Shown here one piece after another: positions 16,788 through 26,342 of a stretch of 64,000 nucleotides of DNA. Source of the stretch: Candidatus Hydrogenedentota bacterium. GTDB taxonomy: Bacteria > Hydrogenedentota > Hydrogenedentia > Hydrogenedentales > SLHB01. Location of the stretch: positions 1 through 64,000 of the forward strand of contig JABWCD010000027.1 of the NCBI GenBank assembly GCA_013359265.1, read 5' to 3'. The position numbers and the translations under genes were made by a program. Position 1 is the stretch's first letter; each line of letters begins with the position of its first letter. Below the pieces are notes generated by a model, which did no database searches, had not been told where the DNA came from, and was given only the letters and a program-made list of their open reading frames with translations.

Positions 16788-18515
16788 TCACTTATAACCA
16801 CTTCCGGATCGGTTGACCGTGCCGGGTTCCAATGCCGGATTGTCTGGCGGGCTCCCGGCGGCATTCTTGGGTGGCCCCAACAGGACTACGTAGTACGTGT
16901 CGGGAGGGACATTCCCGAATACGTAGGGAAGCGGTCCGTAGATATCGGAATAGAACCCCGCGCCGACCGGCCTGCAGTTGACCGTCAACCCGCGCGTCGC
17001 TACAACTTCCGTCTTGGCAGTCCCGTACACCGACTGCGCCGGAATCGGGTCGACGTTCGCGTTGTTCTGAGGCATTACCACGTAGTCCCCAGACTGGTAC
17101 GAAAAGCTGTTGCGGTCGACGCCGTTCCACCCCGCTTCCTCGAGGTAGTACTGCCACCCCCAATGCCCCTGGAAGTATGGAGTCCCTGGGCGCAGCTTCG
17201 CCTCTTTTGCATATGCCGCGGCCGTGGAACGAATTGAGCCGGCCCAGACGTAGTCCGCCCACCCGACTGCCATGGAGATTGCCAGGCAGACCGCCACCGG
17301 GACCCAGTAACTGCGCGGGTCCGACTGCGTTGCGCGCTGAACGCGCTCGATACGCCGGACGATGAGAATCGCAATCGCGGGCGCCATCGGCAGCAAGGTC
17401 CGCGCGGTGACGCTCCAGTTCAGGACGGAAGCGAAGACAAATGTTCCCAACACCCAAAAGGCGAGCAGTAGGGATGCCGGAGTTCGTACTGAGTAGAGTT
17501 CGTCAAGAACCAAGAGAAGCAGAATCGATCCGCCACAAACAAAAGGCACGATCTGCGCCAAGCTCGCCGCAGGCAACGCTTCGTCGCGGACTGCGTAAAC
17601 GATAATCCCCGTGGCCGACGCGGTAATCCCGAGTAACACGAGCAATGTCCGAAAGAGGAAGCGCGCCGGGCGCATGAAGTACGAGAAGGCGAGGAGCCCT
17701 ATTACGCAACCGCCGGAGAACGACAGGGCCGACGATATCCGAATGGCCATGCCCGATTGCTTGTCCGTGGCGATGTCGATCGCGTTGGCAAATATCGATC
17801 GACCATATAACGCGTAGTTGCTCGCCTGCTCCAATCCGAAGAGTGCCAGCGGAATCGCCAATGGCAGTATCCACGTGCCGACGCTCTTCCGCCGTGCCAA
17901 CGCAAATGCGAACGCCAGCGGCACGAACGCAAGGCCGAAATACTTACACATGGCGGACGCACCGGCGGCAACTCCCGCCAGGACAAGGAGCGAGCCGCGT
18001 TTCGATTCGACACCCTCGCACCAAAGCGCTATGGCCGCGACGAAGAACGCCGTCATGGGCAGGTCCAACATGATGTTCGTCGAAGTGACCATGACTACCG
18101 GGGACCATAATGTAATCACGCCTGCAAGCAATGGATGTTCGCAGAAGCGCGACGCGACGGCACAGGTACTCGCCATCAAGAGGCACGCCATAATCAGGTA
18201 AGCAAGATGCAGCGACATCTCGCTCCATCCGAATAGCGTCCCCCAGGCCGCCAAGAGATACGGCACCAATGGCGGGCTTACGTGCATGTCGTACACATTC
18301 ATGGAACGCCCATACCAATTGATTTTCAAGTCGTAGTAGTCGAACGGATCGTGGGTGATATGCTGCGCAACGCGAATGTAGAACGGGTCGTCGACGTGGA
18401 ACGCCTTGCCGCAAAACGGCGCGAGGGAGACTACGCTGAGCGCGCAGATTATCGTGAGGGGCCGCAGGCGCAATTGCGGTCTCCCATCCCATTGGAGGTT
18501 AGGCGAAGCAAGCAC
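16788..18515 (-). CDS. GT-C fold glycosyltransferase, ArnT/PMT (GT39)-like
   Basis: 575 residues with about 10-11 transmembrane helices. The first large periplasmic loop contains FHVDDPFYIRVAQ, with the acidic pair typical of the GT-C catalytic site. It is followed by NVYDMHVSPPLVPYLLAAWG, matching the conserved H.PL.Y...A pattern of ArnT-like enzymes. The family transfers sugars from undecaprenyl- or dolichyl-phosphate donors on the outer face of the inner membrane, to lipid A, proteins or glycans. The acceptor is not predictable here. The start is GTG at 18515; no in-frame ATG exists near the N-terminus. It is the first of several glycosyltransferase-like genes in 16.8-25.5 kb. Confidence 0.8.
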   Translation of the reverse strand: MLASPNLQWDGRPQLRLRPLTIICALSVVSLAPFCGKAFHVDDPFYIRVAQHITHDPFDYYDLKINWYGRSMNVYDMHVSPPLVPYLLAAWGTLFGWSEMSLHLAYLIMACLLMASTCAVASRFCEHPLLAGVITLWSPVVMVTSTNIMLDLPMTAFFVAAIALWCEGVESKRGSLLVLAGVAAGASAMCKYFGLAFVPLAFAFALARRKSVGTWILPLAIPLALFGLEQASNYALYGRSIFANAIDIATDKQSGMAIRISSALSFSGGCVIGLLAFSYFMRPARFLFRTLLVLLGITASATGIIVYAVRDEALPAASLAQIVPFVCGGSILLLLVLDELYSVRTPASLLLAFWVLGTFVFASVLNWSVTARTLLPMAPAIAILIVRRIERVQRATQSDPRSYWVPVAVCLAISMAVGWADYVWAGSIRSTAAAYAKEAKLRPGTPYFQGHWGWQYYLEEAGWNGVDRNSFSYQSGDYVVMPQNNANVDPIPAQSVYGTAKTEVVATRGLTVNCRPVGAGFYSDIYGPLPYVFGNVPPDTYYVVLLGPPKNAAGSPPDNPALEPGTVNRSGSGYK

Positions 18516-18565
18516 TTCTTTGCGGCGTGTTGAAGATTTGCGTCACATGATACATGAAAGCAAAA

Positions 18566-18595
18566 GGGCGGGTATGTCTCGCGACATGCCCGCCC
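18566..18595 (-). terminator. Intrinsic terminator after the 147-residue exported protein gene
   Basis: A 13-bp stem, GGGCGGGYATGTC type with one G-T wobble, and a 4-base loop. On the minus strand it is followed by TTTTGCTTTC. It sits between the stop at 18643 and the next gene start at 18515, separating the two transcription units. Confidence 0.75.
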
Positions 18596-18642
18596 GTGAA
18601 AACCACTTCGTTACGTGTACGAAGTTCCCATAACGTGCGAAA

Positions 18643-19086
18643 TTACGGGATCATCGACCACGAATACGACGACTGGTTGCCGACGAAGATGCGCACGACA
18701 CCGCTCGGAGCCGGCGAATCCGTGTACAGAATCGACGCCGTACCCGCACCCGCCGTACCGGTAGCGTTCGGGATCGTCGAACCCGCGCCTTCGTTGGCGT
18801 CGGTCGCGACCGGACGCCACGAACGAGCGGCGTTGCCCGCGATCGTGAACGTGTTCGCGGCAGGCGTACGGTCTACGCCCTGGAGGGAGTAGTACAGAAT
18901 CGTGTACTCCTGCGGCGACCCCGTGTTGTTCTTCAGTGTCATAAACGTGGCCTGAAGCGACGACGGCGTCAGGTTGATGTCCGTCGTGCCCGCGCCATCG
19001 TTGAACGCAGCTACGCCAAGCGTACCCGCGCCCGCCGTCAGCGCACCCAACATAAGAACTGATGCGAACAAAGCAAGCTTTTTCAT
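18643..19086 (-). CDS. Short exported protein of unknown function, strongly expressed by its signals
   Basis: 147 residues. The N-terminus MKKLALFASVLMLGALTAGA is a clear Sec signal with likely cleavage after an Ala near residue 20-27. The mature protein (~120 residues) is neutral, Thr/Ser/Asn/Gly-rich and beta-like, with motifs such as FMTLKNNTGSPQEYTILYY and RIFVGNQSSYSWSMIP. It contains no Cys. A perfect AAGGAGG lies 7 bases before the ATG. The near-consensus promoter at 19311-19339 and the strong terminator at 18566-18595 define a single-gene unit with a ~218-nt leader. It may be a secreted or envelope structural protein. No family recognised. Confidence 0.8.
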   Translation of the reverse strand: MKKLALFASVLMLGALTAGAGTLGVAAFNDGAGTTDINLTPSSLQATFMTLKNNTGSPQEYTILYYSLQGVDRTPAANTFTIAGNAARSWRPVATDANEGAGSTIPNATGTAGAGTASILYTDSPAPSGVVRIFVGNQSSYSWSMIP

Positions 19087-19310
19087 TCTTTCACCTCCTT
19101 ACACTGTGGAAAACTGCATACCAGGCATTAAGGACGAAACACGCATGCTTGGACGAATTGCGCGGGAAAATCACTACACCCCTTTCCCCGAAGACTTCAA
19201 AAACGTGTGCAGCCCGCCCACACAGTCGACCAATACCTGCTGACCCTCCCCAAGCGACCCGTAAAGTTCCGCACAAACGGAACTGAATGCAGCTGATTCT
19301 CTCCGTCGAA

Positions 19311-19339
19311 ACTCTATCACAGGACAGGTTGGTTGTCAA
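19311..19339 (-). promoter_or_regulatory. Near-consensus housekeeping promoter with palindrome over the -35
   Basis: On the minus strand TTGACA (19339-19334), a 17-base spacer and TAGAGT (19316-19311) form a strong sigma-70-type promoter for the exported protein at 18643-19086. The -35 lies inside the palindrome GGTTGACAACC, which could be an operator. Predicted +1 is near 19304, leaving a ~218-nt untranslated leader that contains a GTTCCG...CGGAAC hairpin (19265-19282). Confidence 0.7.
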
Positions 19340-19608
19340 CCGTGATAACGGAGCCTAACGGATATTTAACACTTTTACTGGCTTAAAGTTCCGTGCCCTC
19401 GCACAAGACGTTTCCCGCGGTCATCAATGCACGGGATTCCGTACCGAGAGTCGCCGAACTGGGGCGTCCATGCTGCCTGCTGCGCCCCAATCAACTCGAT
19501 CCCGGGCGGAGGGGTATGGGATGCCGTGGCAGTGTTTAGACATGTTCCAATTTGGCGCGAACTTTCGACTAAACATCCAATTGGAATACACGGATGTCTT
19601 GTTGACGG

Positions 19609-21120
19609 CTATCTGAGATACCCAATGTTCCTAATGTTTTCCTGCTGCTCGGGAGTCAGTTCGTTTGTCGTAGGCACGGCCTGGTACAAGGGGTGATCGC
19701 GATCCGCTGCCACCCGACCGGAAAGCGCTTCATCCAGCGCGCCGGCGCCCTCATATTCGCTCGCCGGGACACCAATGCTCTCAGTGGGGTTCGTATCCAA
19801 GTCGTATATCGTCCGCGTCTGAGCAATATTGTCCACAACGAGTTTCCGATTGCCGATGACCACCGCGTCAAGGTCCCGGTTGGAGCCCGTGATGGACATT
19901 GTCGCCGAACTAAACGTTGGCCGGTCGACGGGCAGCCGACCGGGGTCCGTATTCAGGTTGTGTCCCTGCCAGTCCGGATTTGGTTTCAGCCCCAAGAGCG
20001 AAGCGCAGGTTGGCAGCACGTCGATCAATTCGACTGGCGCGTCAATGGTCCGGGGCTGTGTGCCGGGAACGCGGACAATCAGTGGGACGCGCGTCAACTC
20101 CTCGTACACGGTTTTTGCATGGCCTATCGAGCCATGTTCCCATAACTCCTCGCCGTGGTCCGACGTGACCACAATAATCGTGTTGGGGTCGCGTTCGAGA
20201 ATGCGGTCGATGAGCCGCCCGATTTCCGCATCCACGAAACGCACCGAGGAATCGTACTTCACGCGAATGTATTCCTCGCCCGCTTTGGACAGGTTTCCGA
20301 AAACGCGTTTCTTTGTGATCCCCACCTCGAACATGATGCGATCGCGATACCCATCGCCGTAGTTGTCGATGATCGCCTTGTCCTCCTCCGTGAGCGTCGG
20401 CAGAGCGGCGTCCGGATCGACGAATTCTTCTGGAGGGTTGTAGGGCGCGTGGGCGTCCATGTAATGCACGTAGAGCAAATAGGGGGGAGAGAGTTCGTCC
20501 AACCACTCGAGCGCGCGATCCGTTACCGCATCGCCATGGTGCTTTGGATACTTCAGATACTCGTAACGATCGAACCCTTGGCCAAACCCGAAGTGTTGCG
20601 TAATGTTCGCATTCGTCTGCAGCCCCATTGTTCGGTATCCGTTCGACTTCATGAACTCCGCAAACGTCTCGAACAATTCCGGGAGCACGTCCGTCTTGGG
20701 CAAATCGCGCAGATCGATATCGCCGTCGACTCCATACAGTACGCGATGCACTTCAGGGTACAGCGACGTGAACAAGGTCGCCATCGAAGGTTTTGTCCAT
20801 GTCGCTTGCACGCGGCACTTGCGGAAGTCCCATGATTGCCCTGCGAACCTCGCGAGGTGAGGCATAAGGGGTTTCCCGTTTCGCCGGAAATCGATCCGGT
20901 CCGCGCGCAGAGTGTCCGCAACGATGAGCACCAGGTTGGATTTCGGCGAACTCTGCTCGACAATCGCCACGGATTCCTGTTTGGAACACGACGCGCAAAC
21001 CGCCAGCATGACCACGGTCAATGCCAATTGCCGGATATACGTCCGGCACACCGATTGGGCAACGGCCTCCATAAGTGACTGGATGCGCCCGGGGCGCTCG
21101 CGCTCCGCTTGATACTGCAT
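19609..21120 (-). CDS. Sulfatase / alkaline-phosphatase superfamily enzyme with a Thr in place of the formylglycine Cys/Ser
   Basis: 503 residues. An N-terminal hydrophobic segment (about 29-45, IRQLALTVVMLAVCASC) could be a signal, with Cys as a possible lipid-attachment site, although the lipobox is imperfect. The metal-binding start LVLIVADTLRAD is present, as are TSDHGEELWEHGSIGHAKTV and the LIDVLPTCASLLG block of sulfatases. At the nucleophile position the sequence is TWTKPSMATLF. The usual C/S-x-P-x-R formylglycine motif is thus T109-K-P-S-M113, so formylglycine chemistry is not possible. A Thr nucleophile is known in LtaS-type phosphotransferases of the superfamily, so phosphodiester or phosphoglycerol chemistry is an alternative to sulfate ester hydrolysis. 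An AAAGG lies 6 bases before the ATG. Located among glycosyltransferase genes. Confidence 0.8.
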   Translation of the reverse strand: MQYQAERERPGRIQSLMEAVAQSVCRTYIRQLALTVVMLAVCASCSKQESVAIVEQSSPKSNLVLIVADTLRADRIDFRRNGKPLMPHLARFAGQSWDFRKCRVQATWTKPSMATLFTSLYPEVHRVLYGVDGDIDLRDLPKTDVLPELFETFAEFMKSNGYRTMGLQTNANITQHFGFGQGFDRYEYLKYPKHHGDAVTDRALEWLDELSPPYLLYVHYMDAHAPYNPPEEFVDPDAALPTLTEEDKAIIDNYGDGYRDRIMFEVGITKKRVFGNLSKAGEEYIRVKYDSSVRFVDAEIGRLIDRILERDPNTIIVVTSDHGEELWEHGSIGHAKTVYEELTRVPLIVRVPGTQPRTIDAPVELIDVLPTCASLLGLKPNPDWQGHNLNTDPGRLPVDRPTFSSATMSITGSNRDLDAVVIGNRKLVVDNIAQTRTIYDLDTNPTESIGVPASEYEGAGALDEALSGRVAADRDHPLYQAVPTTNELTPEQQENIRNIGYLR

Positions 21121-21193
21121 TGCTAGCCTTTCACTTCTTATCCGCCAGCGCGTTGATAGTCCGGACGACCGACGTCGAATACCGCACGCCGCG

Positions 21194-23683
21194 TCACTTA
21201 CCGCCTGCAGAGACGTACCAATTCAAGAAGCGAATGTCGCCACTCTCGGTGTCCCGGAAAAACACATCATAACGCCCCTCTGCCTGGAGTCCTGCCGGCA
21301 AAGGCACTATCGCAGGCGAATCACCCATAACACTGATAGTTCCCGAATCGTACGGCTCGGTTGGATGCGACTGCGTCCCCAAATTCACTTGCTCAAACAC
21401 GATCCGTCCCAAGTCGGCGAATGCCTTCTCCATGCCGTCCGGCAATTCCGTCGAAATGGTCAGGCGCTGTGCCGTCCCATCGCTCACCAACTGCCCTGCG
21501 TCGAACCAAGTCCATCCTGCCGTTCCAGCCGCGGTCCACGGCGTAATGACGCCTATCTCCGCGCCGCGGCCATCCGTGCGCGGCCCGGCGTTGAAGCGCA
21601 GCGCGGCGCGGGACACATTGGCCGGTTCCACCTCCTGCCAAAGGTACGCGTAAACGCGATAGGTCCCTGCGCTCAAGTACACATCGGCGAAAACGGATGC
21701 GGCCTCGTGCGAGCCGCGAGTCAACGCAGCGGCCATTTTGATAGGGTCGAGTACGTCGATGAATGCGGGATTCCCGTGAATTACCGGCTGCCAGACGTCG
21801 CTGCCCGGCTCGTTCCGGTTGAGCGACAGGGGCTCGATTGACTCGGCGCTCGCGAAGAGCCGGTACTCGATGGTTCGCGCGTTGGTGCTGCCGTTGCGAA
21901 TCGTAATCTCGCCGGAACCGGTATTTCGTGCGGCCACCAGGGATCCGTCTTCCGTCCAGTCAGAAGCTGGGGCCTGACCAATGTCGCTGCCCGCGGCGTC
22001 CGTGTACCGAGGCACAGCAAAGCTTCCCGCATCAACAACCTGCTCGATGCGGACTGGCCCGTTACGCATCGCAGCAATGTCGAACAGACCCAGCCGCACC
22101 CCAAAGTACTGTTTATCGAAGCGCACGACCCCATGGCGAACCAGCCACGGCCGGTAGAATACGTGCCACGGCGGGGGCTGAAACGGTTCCCACCACGAAT
22201 CCACATACCATATGCGCTCGCAGTTACCGGCGACCTCGTCGATTCGCGCCGGCAACGCGCCTGCGTGTTCCCACACCGATTCGTGCGGATACGCGGCAAT
22301 CATACCCGTCCGGTCCTCTTCGGAGAACCCCACAGTTCCAATGGGCTTGCCGGGCAGATAGTGCGACTTTAGCGGAAAATGCGTTACGTGACTGAACTGC
22401 GCGACTACATCGCCATCCCGAAACTCCTCGCGAATGCGGTTGGAAACGTCGCGGTTTGCCACTTTGTACCGCACTCCGAGGCGATGGTCTGCGCTGGGGT
22501 GAATGCATTGCGCATAGTAGTCGGCGAGGCAGGATGCCGATAGGACCAGCCACAAGCCAGTCGCCGCAACACCAACCGCGCGGTTTCGAAAGGACACAAG
22601 CCCGCCTGCCGCGAAGATGGTGAACATCACACCGCACACGATGAACAACCGGTGTTCGTAGTACGAGAAACTGCGCATACTCCAGACCGCAAGGTTTCCA
22701 ACGATCGGCACAATGGCCATTACCACCATCACAATCATGGAATCACCACGCCGGCGGAGCGACCATGCGCCCATGAATGAGAGCAAAGCTCCCGCCGAAA
22801 ACAGCGGATAATACGCCCAAACGCGCGGGCTATAGCCCGCGAAAAATGTCTTGATCGTGATTAGTCCAGTCTTGAGCGTAAGCGGCGGATACCAACTCGA
22901 ATCCGTGGCAGAAATAACGCTGTTAATGACCAGCCCTTGGCGAACCGCAGGAAAGATCAGGATCAAAAGCGCCAACTGCGAAACAACCCACCTATACGAA
23001 ATACGGCGCCGGATCGCGCTGACGACGCAGACCGCCAAACCAAGGCTCGCGATGTACCACACGGTGAAAAAATGGGAGTACATCGACAGCGCCAGCATCA
23101 CTACGAATCCCGTCCAGTGCACGGCGCGGTCGGATTCGAGTGCGTTGATCGCGAACCACAGCGCGCCCAGCACGAAGAACGTCAGGGCCGAATAGGGCCG
23201 CAACTCCTGCGCGTAGAACACATGGAACGGAGACACCGCTACAAGCACCCCGGCGAGCAGGCCAATCGAAGCCGAACCCGCGAGGCGTAGCGCGACTGCG
23301 AATGTCATCGGAATCGCCGCAATGCTGATCACGCACGGTACCAGCCGGACCAAGAAATCGGTCCTGTACGTGCCAGCAGCGAGCTCGATTCCGGCGGCCG
23401 ACAGAAACGACTTCCACGCGTAAACGACAAGCGGCACCAACGGCGGTTCGGTCAGGATTCCCGGATCAAGCAGCCGCAGCGGAGACTCTGCCGCGAGCCC
23501 TGCCGCGTACATTGTCGTACCTTCGTCGTACCACAGGCTGTAGCGCGCCAGACCGTACACACGCAGCGCCGCGCCTAACGCCGTGATGCCCGCGAGCGCG
23601 AGCCAAACGCGGCGGTCAACGATACCAGGTTTATTAGACGTTTCGGCGCACGTTTCGCGCGCGGGTGCGTCGGTGCCGGGCAT
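21194..23683 (-). CDS. Polytopic GT39-like glycosyltransferase with C-terminal extracytoplasmic beta domains
   Basis: 829 residues. The N-terminal ~480 residues hold about 10 membrane helices. The first loop reads RYSLWYDEGTTMYAA, where Asp-Glu is the likely catalytic acid pair, and a later segment FYAQELRPYSALTF is a common hallmark of GT39-type proteins. The C-terminal ~340 residues are soluble and beta-rich, comprising a CBM-like unit (YLSAGTYRVYAYLWQEVEPANVSRAALRF) and a terminal domain. This could position acceptor glycans outside the membrane. A GGAG lies five bases ahead of the ATG. It is divergent from the gene at 23816 and may share its 132-bp promoter region. Confidence 0.75.
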   Translation of the reverse strand: MPGTDAPARETCAETSNKPGIVDRRVWLALAGITALGAALRVYGLARYSLWYDEGTTMYAAGLAAESPLRLLDPGILTEPPLVPLVVYAWKSFLSAAGIELAAGTYRTDFLVRLVPCVISIAAIPMTFAVALRLAGSASIGLLAGVLVAVSPFHVFYAQELRPYSALTFFVLGALWFAINALESDRAVHWTGFVVMLALSMYSHFFTVWYIASLGLAVCVVSAIRRRISYRWVVSQLALLILIFPAVRQGLVINSVISATDSSWYPPLTLKTGLITIKTFFAGYSPRVWAYYPLFSAGALLSFMGAWSLRRRGDSMIVMVVMAIVPIVGNLAVWSMRSFSYYEHRLFIVCGVMFTIFAAGGLVSFRNRAVGVAATGLWLVLSASCLADYYAQCIHPSADHRLGVRYKVANRDVSNRIREEFRDGDVVAQFSHVTHFPLKSHYLPGKPIGTVGFSEEDRTGMIAAYPHESVWEHAGALPARIDEVAGNCERIWYVDSWWEPFQPPPWHVFYRPWLVRHGVVRFDKQYFGVRLGLFDIAAMRNGPVRIEQVVDAGSFAVPRYTDAAGSDIGQAPASDWTEDGSLVAARNTGSGEITIRNGSTNARTIEYRLFASAESIEPLSLNRNEPGSDVWQPVIHGNPAFIDVLDPIKMAAALTRGSHEAASVFADVYLSAGTYRVYAYLWQEVEPANVSRAALRFNAGPRTDGRGAEIGVITPWTAAGTAGWTWFDAGQLVSDGTAQRLTISTELPDGMEKAFADLGRIVFEQVNLGTQSHPTEPYDSGTISVMGDSPAIVPLPAGLQAEGRYDVFFRDTESGDIRFLNWYVSAGGK

Positions 23684-23815
23684 GGAAGCTCCACGTGTTG
23701 GATGGTATGCGAACGCGCGTTATAATGCCGTCCTCCGTTCGGGGTTGGCAACCATCGCCGCGCGGGTAGCGATGCGGAGAAGTCCGCCAAACCGCGGCAC
23801 CACGGGCGCTCGCCG

Positions 23816-25468
23816 ATGACATCGCAATCCAGTACCAAATCCATCGTTCGCGATGCCGCCTGGGTCATCGCGTTGTCGATCTGTGTCTACGCGCTAACCC
23901 GAATTCCATACAATTCCGCGGTCCGGAATGCGCCCGCCGGCGCCGTATCCATTGGTCAGGTTGCCGTAGCGGACGATGTAAACAGCTATTTCTCCTTCAT
24001 GCGCCAGGCGGCGCAGGGTCACTTCGTCTTCCGCAACACGATGACGTATATCGACCACGATCCGGTTTTTGTCAATCTCGAATTCTGGTTTTTTGGTGCG
24101 CTTATGGGCTGGTTCGGCTGGGCTCCGCCACACTTGTACGATGTATGGCGCATTGCAGGCATCGCCACGTTGCTCTCCGGCTTTGCGGCGCTGGCCCGCG
24201 TGGCGCTCGCGACCGAGTTCCAGCGCCGTGTCGCGCTGCTAATGTGCGCGTTTGGTGGCGGATTCGGCTGGCTGCTCGTGATTCTGTATAAACTTGGCCT
24301 GCTCAACGTCCACACCGAGTTCGAAATACTGAACCCATTGCTGGACCTGACCGCCGGAATACACCCCTTTGTTCAAATGACTCGTAACCCGCACTTCTCG
24401 TTGCCGCACGGAACGTTTCTGTTCACGTTCGCGTGTATGGCCCTTGGAGAACGCACGCGCCGGGCCAAGTGGTATGGCATGGCGGCTCTCTTCGCGTTCG
24501 TGCACGGCCTCTGTCGTCCCTACGATCTCATCAGCCTGTTCGCGATACTTCCCGCCTTCGTACTGCTCGAGTGCGCGCTCGCGCGCCATATCGAATGGCG
24601 CTGGTGTATCGTGCGTTGCGCCCCGCTTGCGCTCGCCGCCCCGCTGCTTCTGTACAACGTATACCTGTTTTCCTTCCACCCCGTGTTCAAGTTTTGGGCA
24701 AGCCAGGGCGGTCACCCCGCGAACATCCCGATTCGATGGCACCTGTTGAGCCTCGGTATTCCCCTGTTGTTGTTCGTTGCACGGCTGCTCCGCGCTCGCG
24801 CACACCCCATCGCGACTCCCGCCGAACGCCTTATACTTGTCTGGGGCGTGACGCTTGTTGTGCTGTTCCACGCCTATCGCGTCTTTTCGTTCATGCCCTA
24901 CACGCCACAACTTGTCATTCCCTCGGTAACTCCGTTGATCATTCTGGGCGTTTCGCTCCTGCCGGCACTCGAAACGCTCCATGCGTCGCAACGGCGATTA
25001 TTGATTGTGTCCGCTGCTGTTCTTGTATGCGCGACGTCGCTTAGCACTCCCATCTACATCCGTCGAGAGTCGAGCCTGGTTACGCACAACGAGTTGCACT
25101 TCATTCGTACCGAGGACCTCGATGCAATCGCCTGGTTAAACGGCCATATTCGCGAGTCCGATATCGTCCTTGCGCGGTACCCCTACAGCTCCCGCATGAG
25201 TCAGTATCTCAATGCGCGGGTGTCGGTTGGCCACTGGGCGCTTTCGCCGCATGTAAACGACTTGCGTCCGCGTATCGACCGGTTCCTGGACGGTAGCGCC
25301 GCGCCTGAAGAAGCGAGGTTGTTACTCGATGAAATTCGTCCGCGGTACGTCTACCTCAATCGTGAAAACAGTGCGCCACCCCCGCAGTATTTTCAAAGCA
25401 ACCCCGATCTCAAGCCGGTCTTCGAGAATGGTGGCGTGGCAATCTTCGAGGCGCCGAAAAGCGACTGA
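23816..25468 (+). CDS. Polytopic membrane protein, probable GT-C type glycosyltransferase
   Basis: 550 residues with about 11 membrane helices and a ~110-residue soluble C-terminus. The first periplasmic loop contains VAVADDVNSYFSFMRQA, whose Asp-Asp may serve as the catalytic pair, and FVFRNTMTYIDHDPVFV. The next helices follow a GT-C-like layout. The C-terminal part (TEDLDAIAWLNGHIRESDIVLARYPYS...) resembles the extracytoplasmic domain of GT-C enzymes that starts with an L..I..N....I. pattern. Family assignment is tentative. Divergently oriented to the 829-residue glycosyltransferase. Confidence 0.6.
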   Translation: MTSQSSTKSIVRDAAWVIALSICVYALTRIPYNSAVRNAPAGAVSIGQVAVADDVNSYFSFMRQAAQGHFVFRNTMTYIDHDPVFVNLEFWFFGALMGWFGWAPPHLYDVWRIAGIATLLSGFAALARVALATEFQRRVALLMCAFGGGFGWLLVILYKLGLLNVHTEFEILNPLLDLTAGIHPFVQMTRNPHFSLPHGTFLFTFACMALGERTRRAKWYGMAALFAFVHGLCRPYDLISLFAILPAFVLLECALARHIEWRWCIVRCAPLALAAPLLLYNVYLFSFHPVFKFWASQGGHPANIPIRWHLLSLGIPLLLFVARLLRARAHPIATPAERLILVWGVTLVVLFHAYRVFSFMPYTPQLVIPSVTPLIILGVSLLPALETLHASQRRLLIVSAAVLVCATSLSTPIYIRRESSLVTHNELHFIRTEDLDAIAWLNGHIRESDIVLARYPYSSRMSQYLNARVSVGHWALSPHVNDLRPRIDRFLDGSAAPEEARLLLDEIRPRYVYLNRENSAPPPQYFQSNPDLKPVFENGGVAIFEAPKSD

Positions 25469-25525
25469 CGTTGGGTCCGGGAGCGCGAAACTCTCGTCTC
25501 TGTCGCCGCATGGTAGAATTCATTC

Positions 25526-26323
25526 GTGGCTAAGCTACTCAACGCGAATAGCGCAAGCGGGGAATGGACGCTGACGCTGAAGAACCTGTTCTTCCCCATT
25601 TTCTGCAAACAGTGCGGTTTGCGGCTCTTGACCGATGACAACGGTTATTTTTGTCCAAACTGCTGGGAGAGCAGCCCGCGGATCGAGCGGCCGTTCTGTC
25701 CTGTATGCGGAAGACCGCATCGCGCTGGCGTCGGGCTTGGAGTCCGGTCGAACTTTCGGTGCGGGCCGTGCAGCGTGCTGGCGAAACCCCGGCCGTACGA
25801 CCGCGTGCTCGGGGCGGCGCGCTACGACGGCGCCGTTCAAATGGCGATCAAACTGCTGAAGTTCAATGATAAACCGCGTCTGGCGCGACCGCTTGGCGCG
25901 CTGTTGTGGGAACAGGCGGAGCGGGAGTTGGATTGCGGCGAGTACGATTACATTGTCCCAGTGCCGTTGTATCGGGTGCGCCGGCGGGAACGGGGCTTCA
26001 ACCAGTCCGAGCTGTTGTGCCGGGAAGTTCTGGGGCTTTTCCCAAACGCCAAAATCGACACCTCGCTGGAGCGTGTCCGCCCGACCCATGTGCAGAGCAG
26101 GCTGCGCACCGAAAAAGAACGGCGGGAAAGCGTTCGCGGAGCGTTCGGGCTTGTCCGCGGGGACCATCTCAAGGGCAAATGCGTGCTGTTGGTCGACGAT
26201 GTTGTGACGACTGGCGCGACCATCGGCGAATGCGCTACCGTGCTGAAGAAGGGTGGCGTCGCCCGGGTCGACGTGCTGGCCGTTGCCCTTGCCGTACCGG
26301 AAATCGACGGCGAATCGTCGTAG
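25526..26323 (+). CDS. comF: ComF family protein with double zinc ribbon and phosphoribosyltransferase domain
   Basis: 265 residues. The N-terminal ~75 residues carry four CxxC pairs (CKQC, CPNC, CPVC, CGPC), the double zinc ribbon of the family. The rest is a type I phosphoribosyltransferase fold with the PRPP-binding motif VLLVDDVVTTGAT and the family block RRRERGFNQSELL. ComF is needed for uptake or processing of transforming DNA in competent bacteria, but its homologues are widespread in non-competent species. The start is GTG at 25526 with no strong Shine-Dalgarno. A TfoX-like gene lies 1.6 kb downstream, another protein loosely tied to competence. Confidence 0.92.
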   Translation: MAKLLNANSASGEWTLTLKNLFFPIFCKQCGLRLLTDDNGYFCPNCWESSPRIERPFCPVCGRPHRAGVGLGVRSNFRCGPCSVLAKPRPYDRVLGAARYDGAVQMAIKLLKFNDKPRLARPLGALLWEQAERELDCGEYDYIVPVPLYRVRRRERGFNQSELLCREVLGLFPNAKIDTSLERVRPTHVQSRLRTEKERRESVRGAFGLVRGDHLKGKCVLLVDDVVTTGATIGECATVLKKGGVARVDVLAVALAVPEIDGESS

Positions 26324-26342
26324 TAATGAAAGGAGTCACCGG

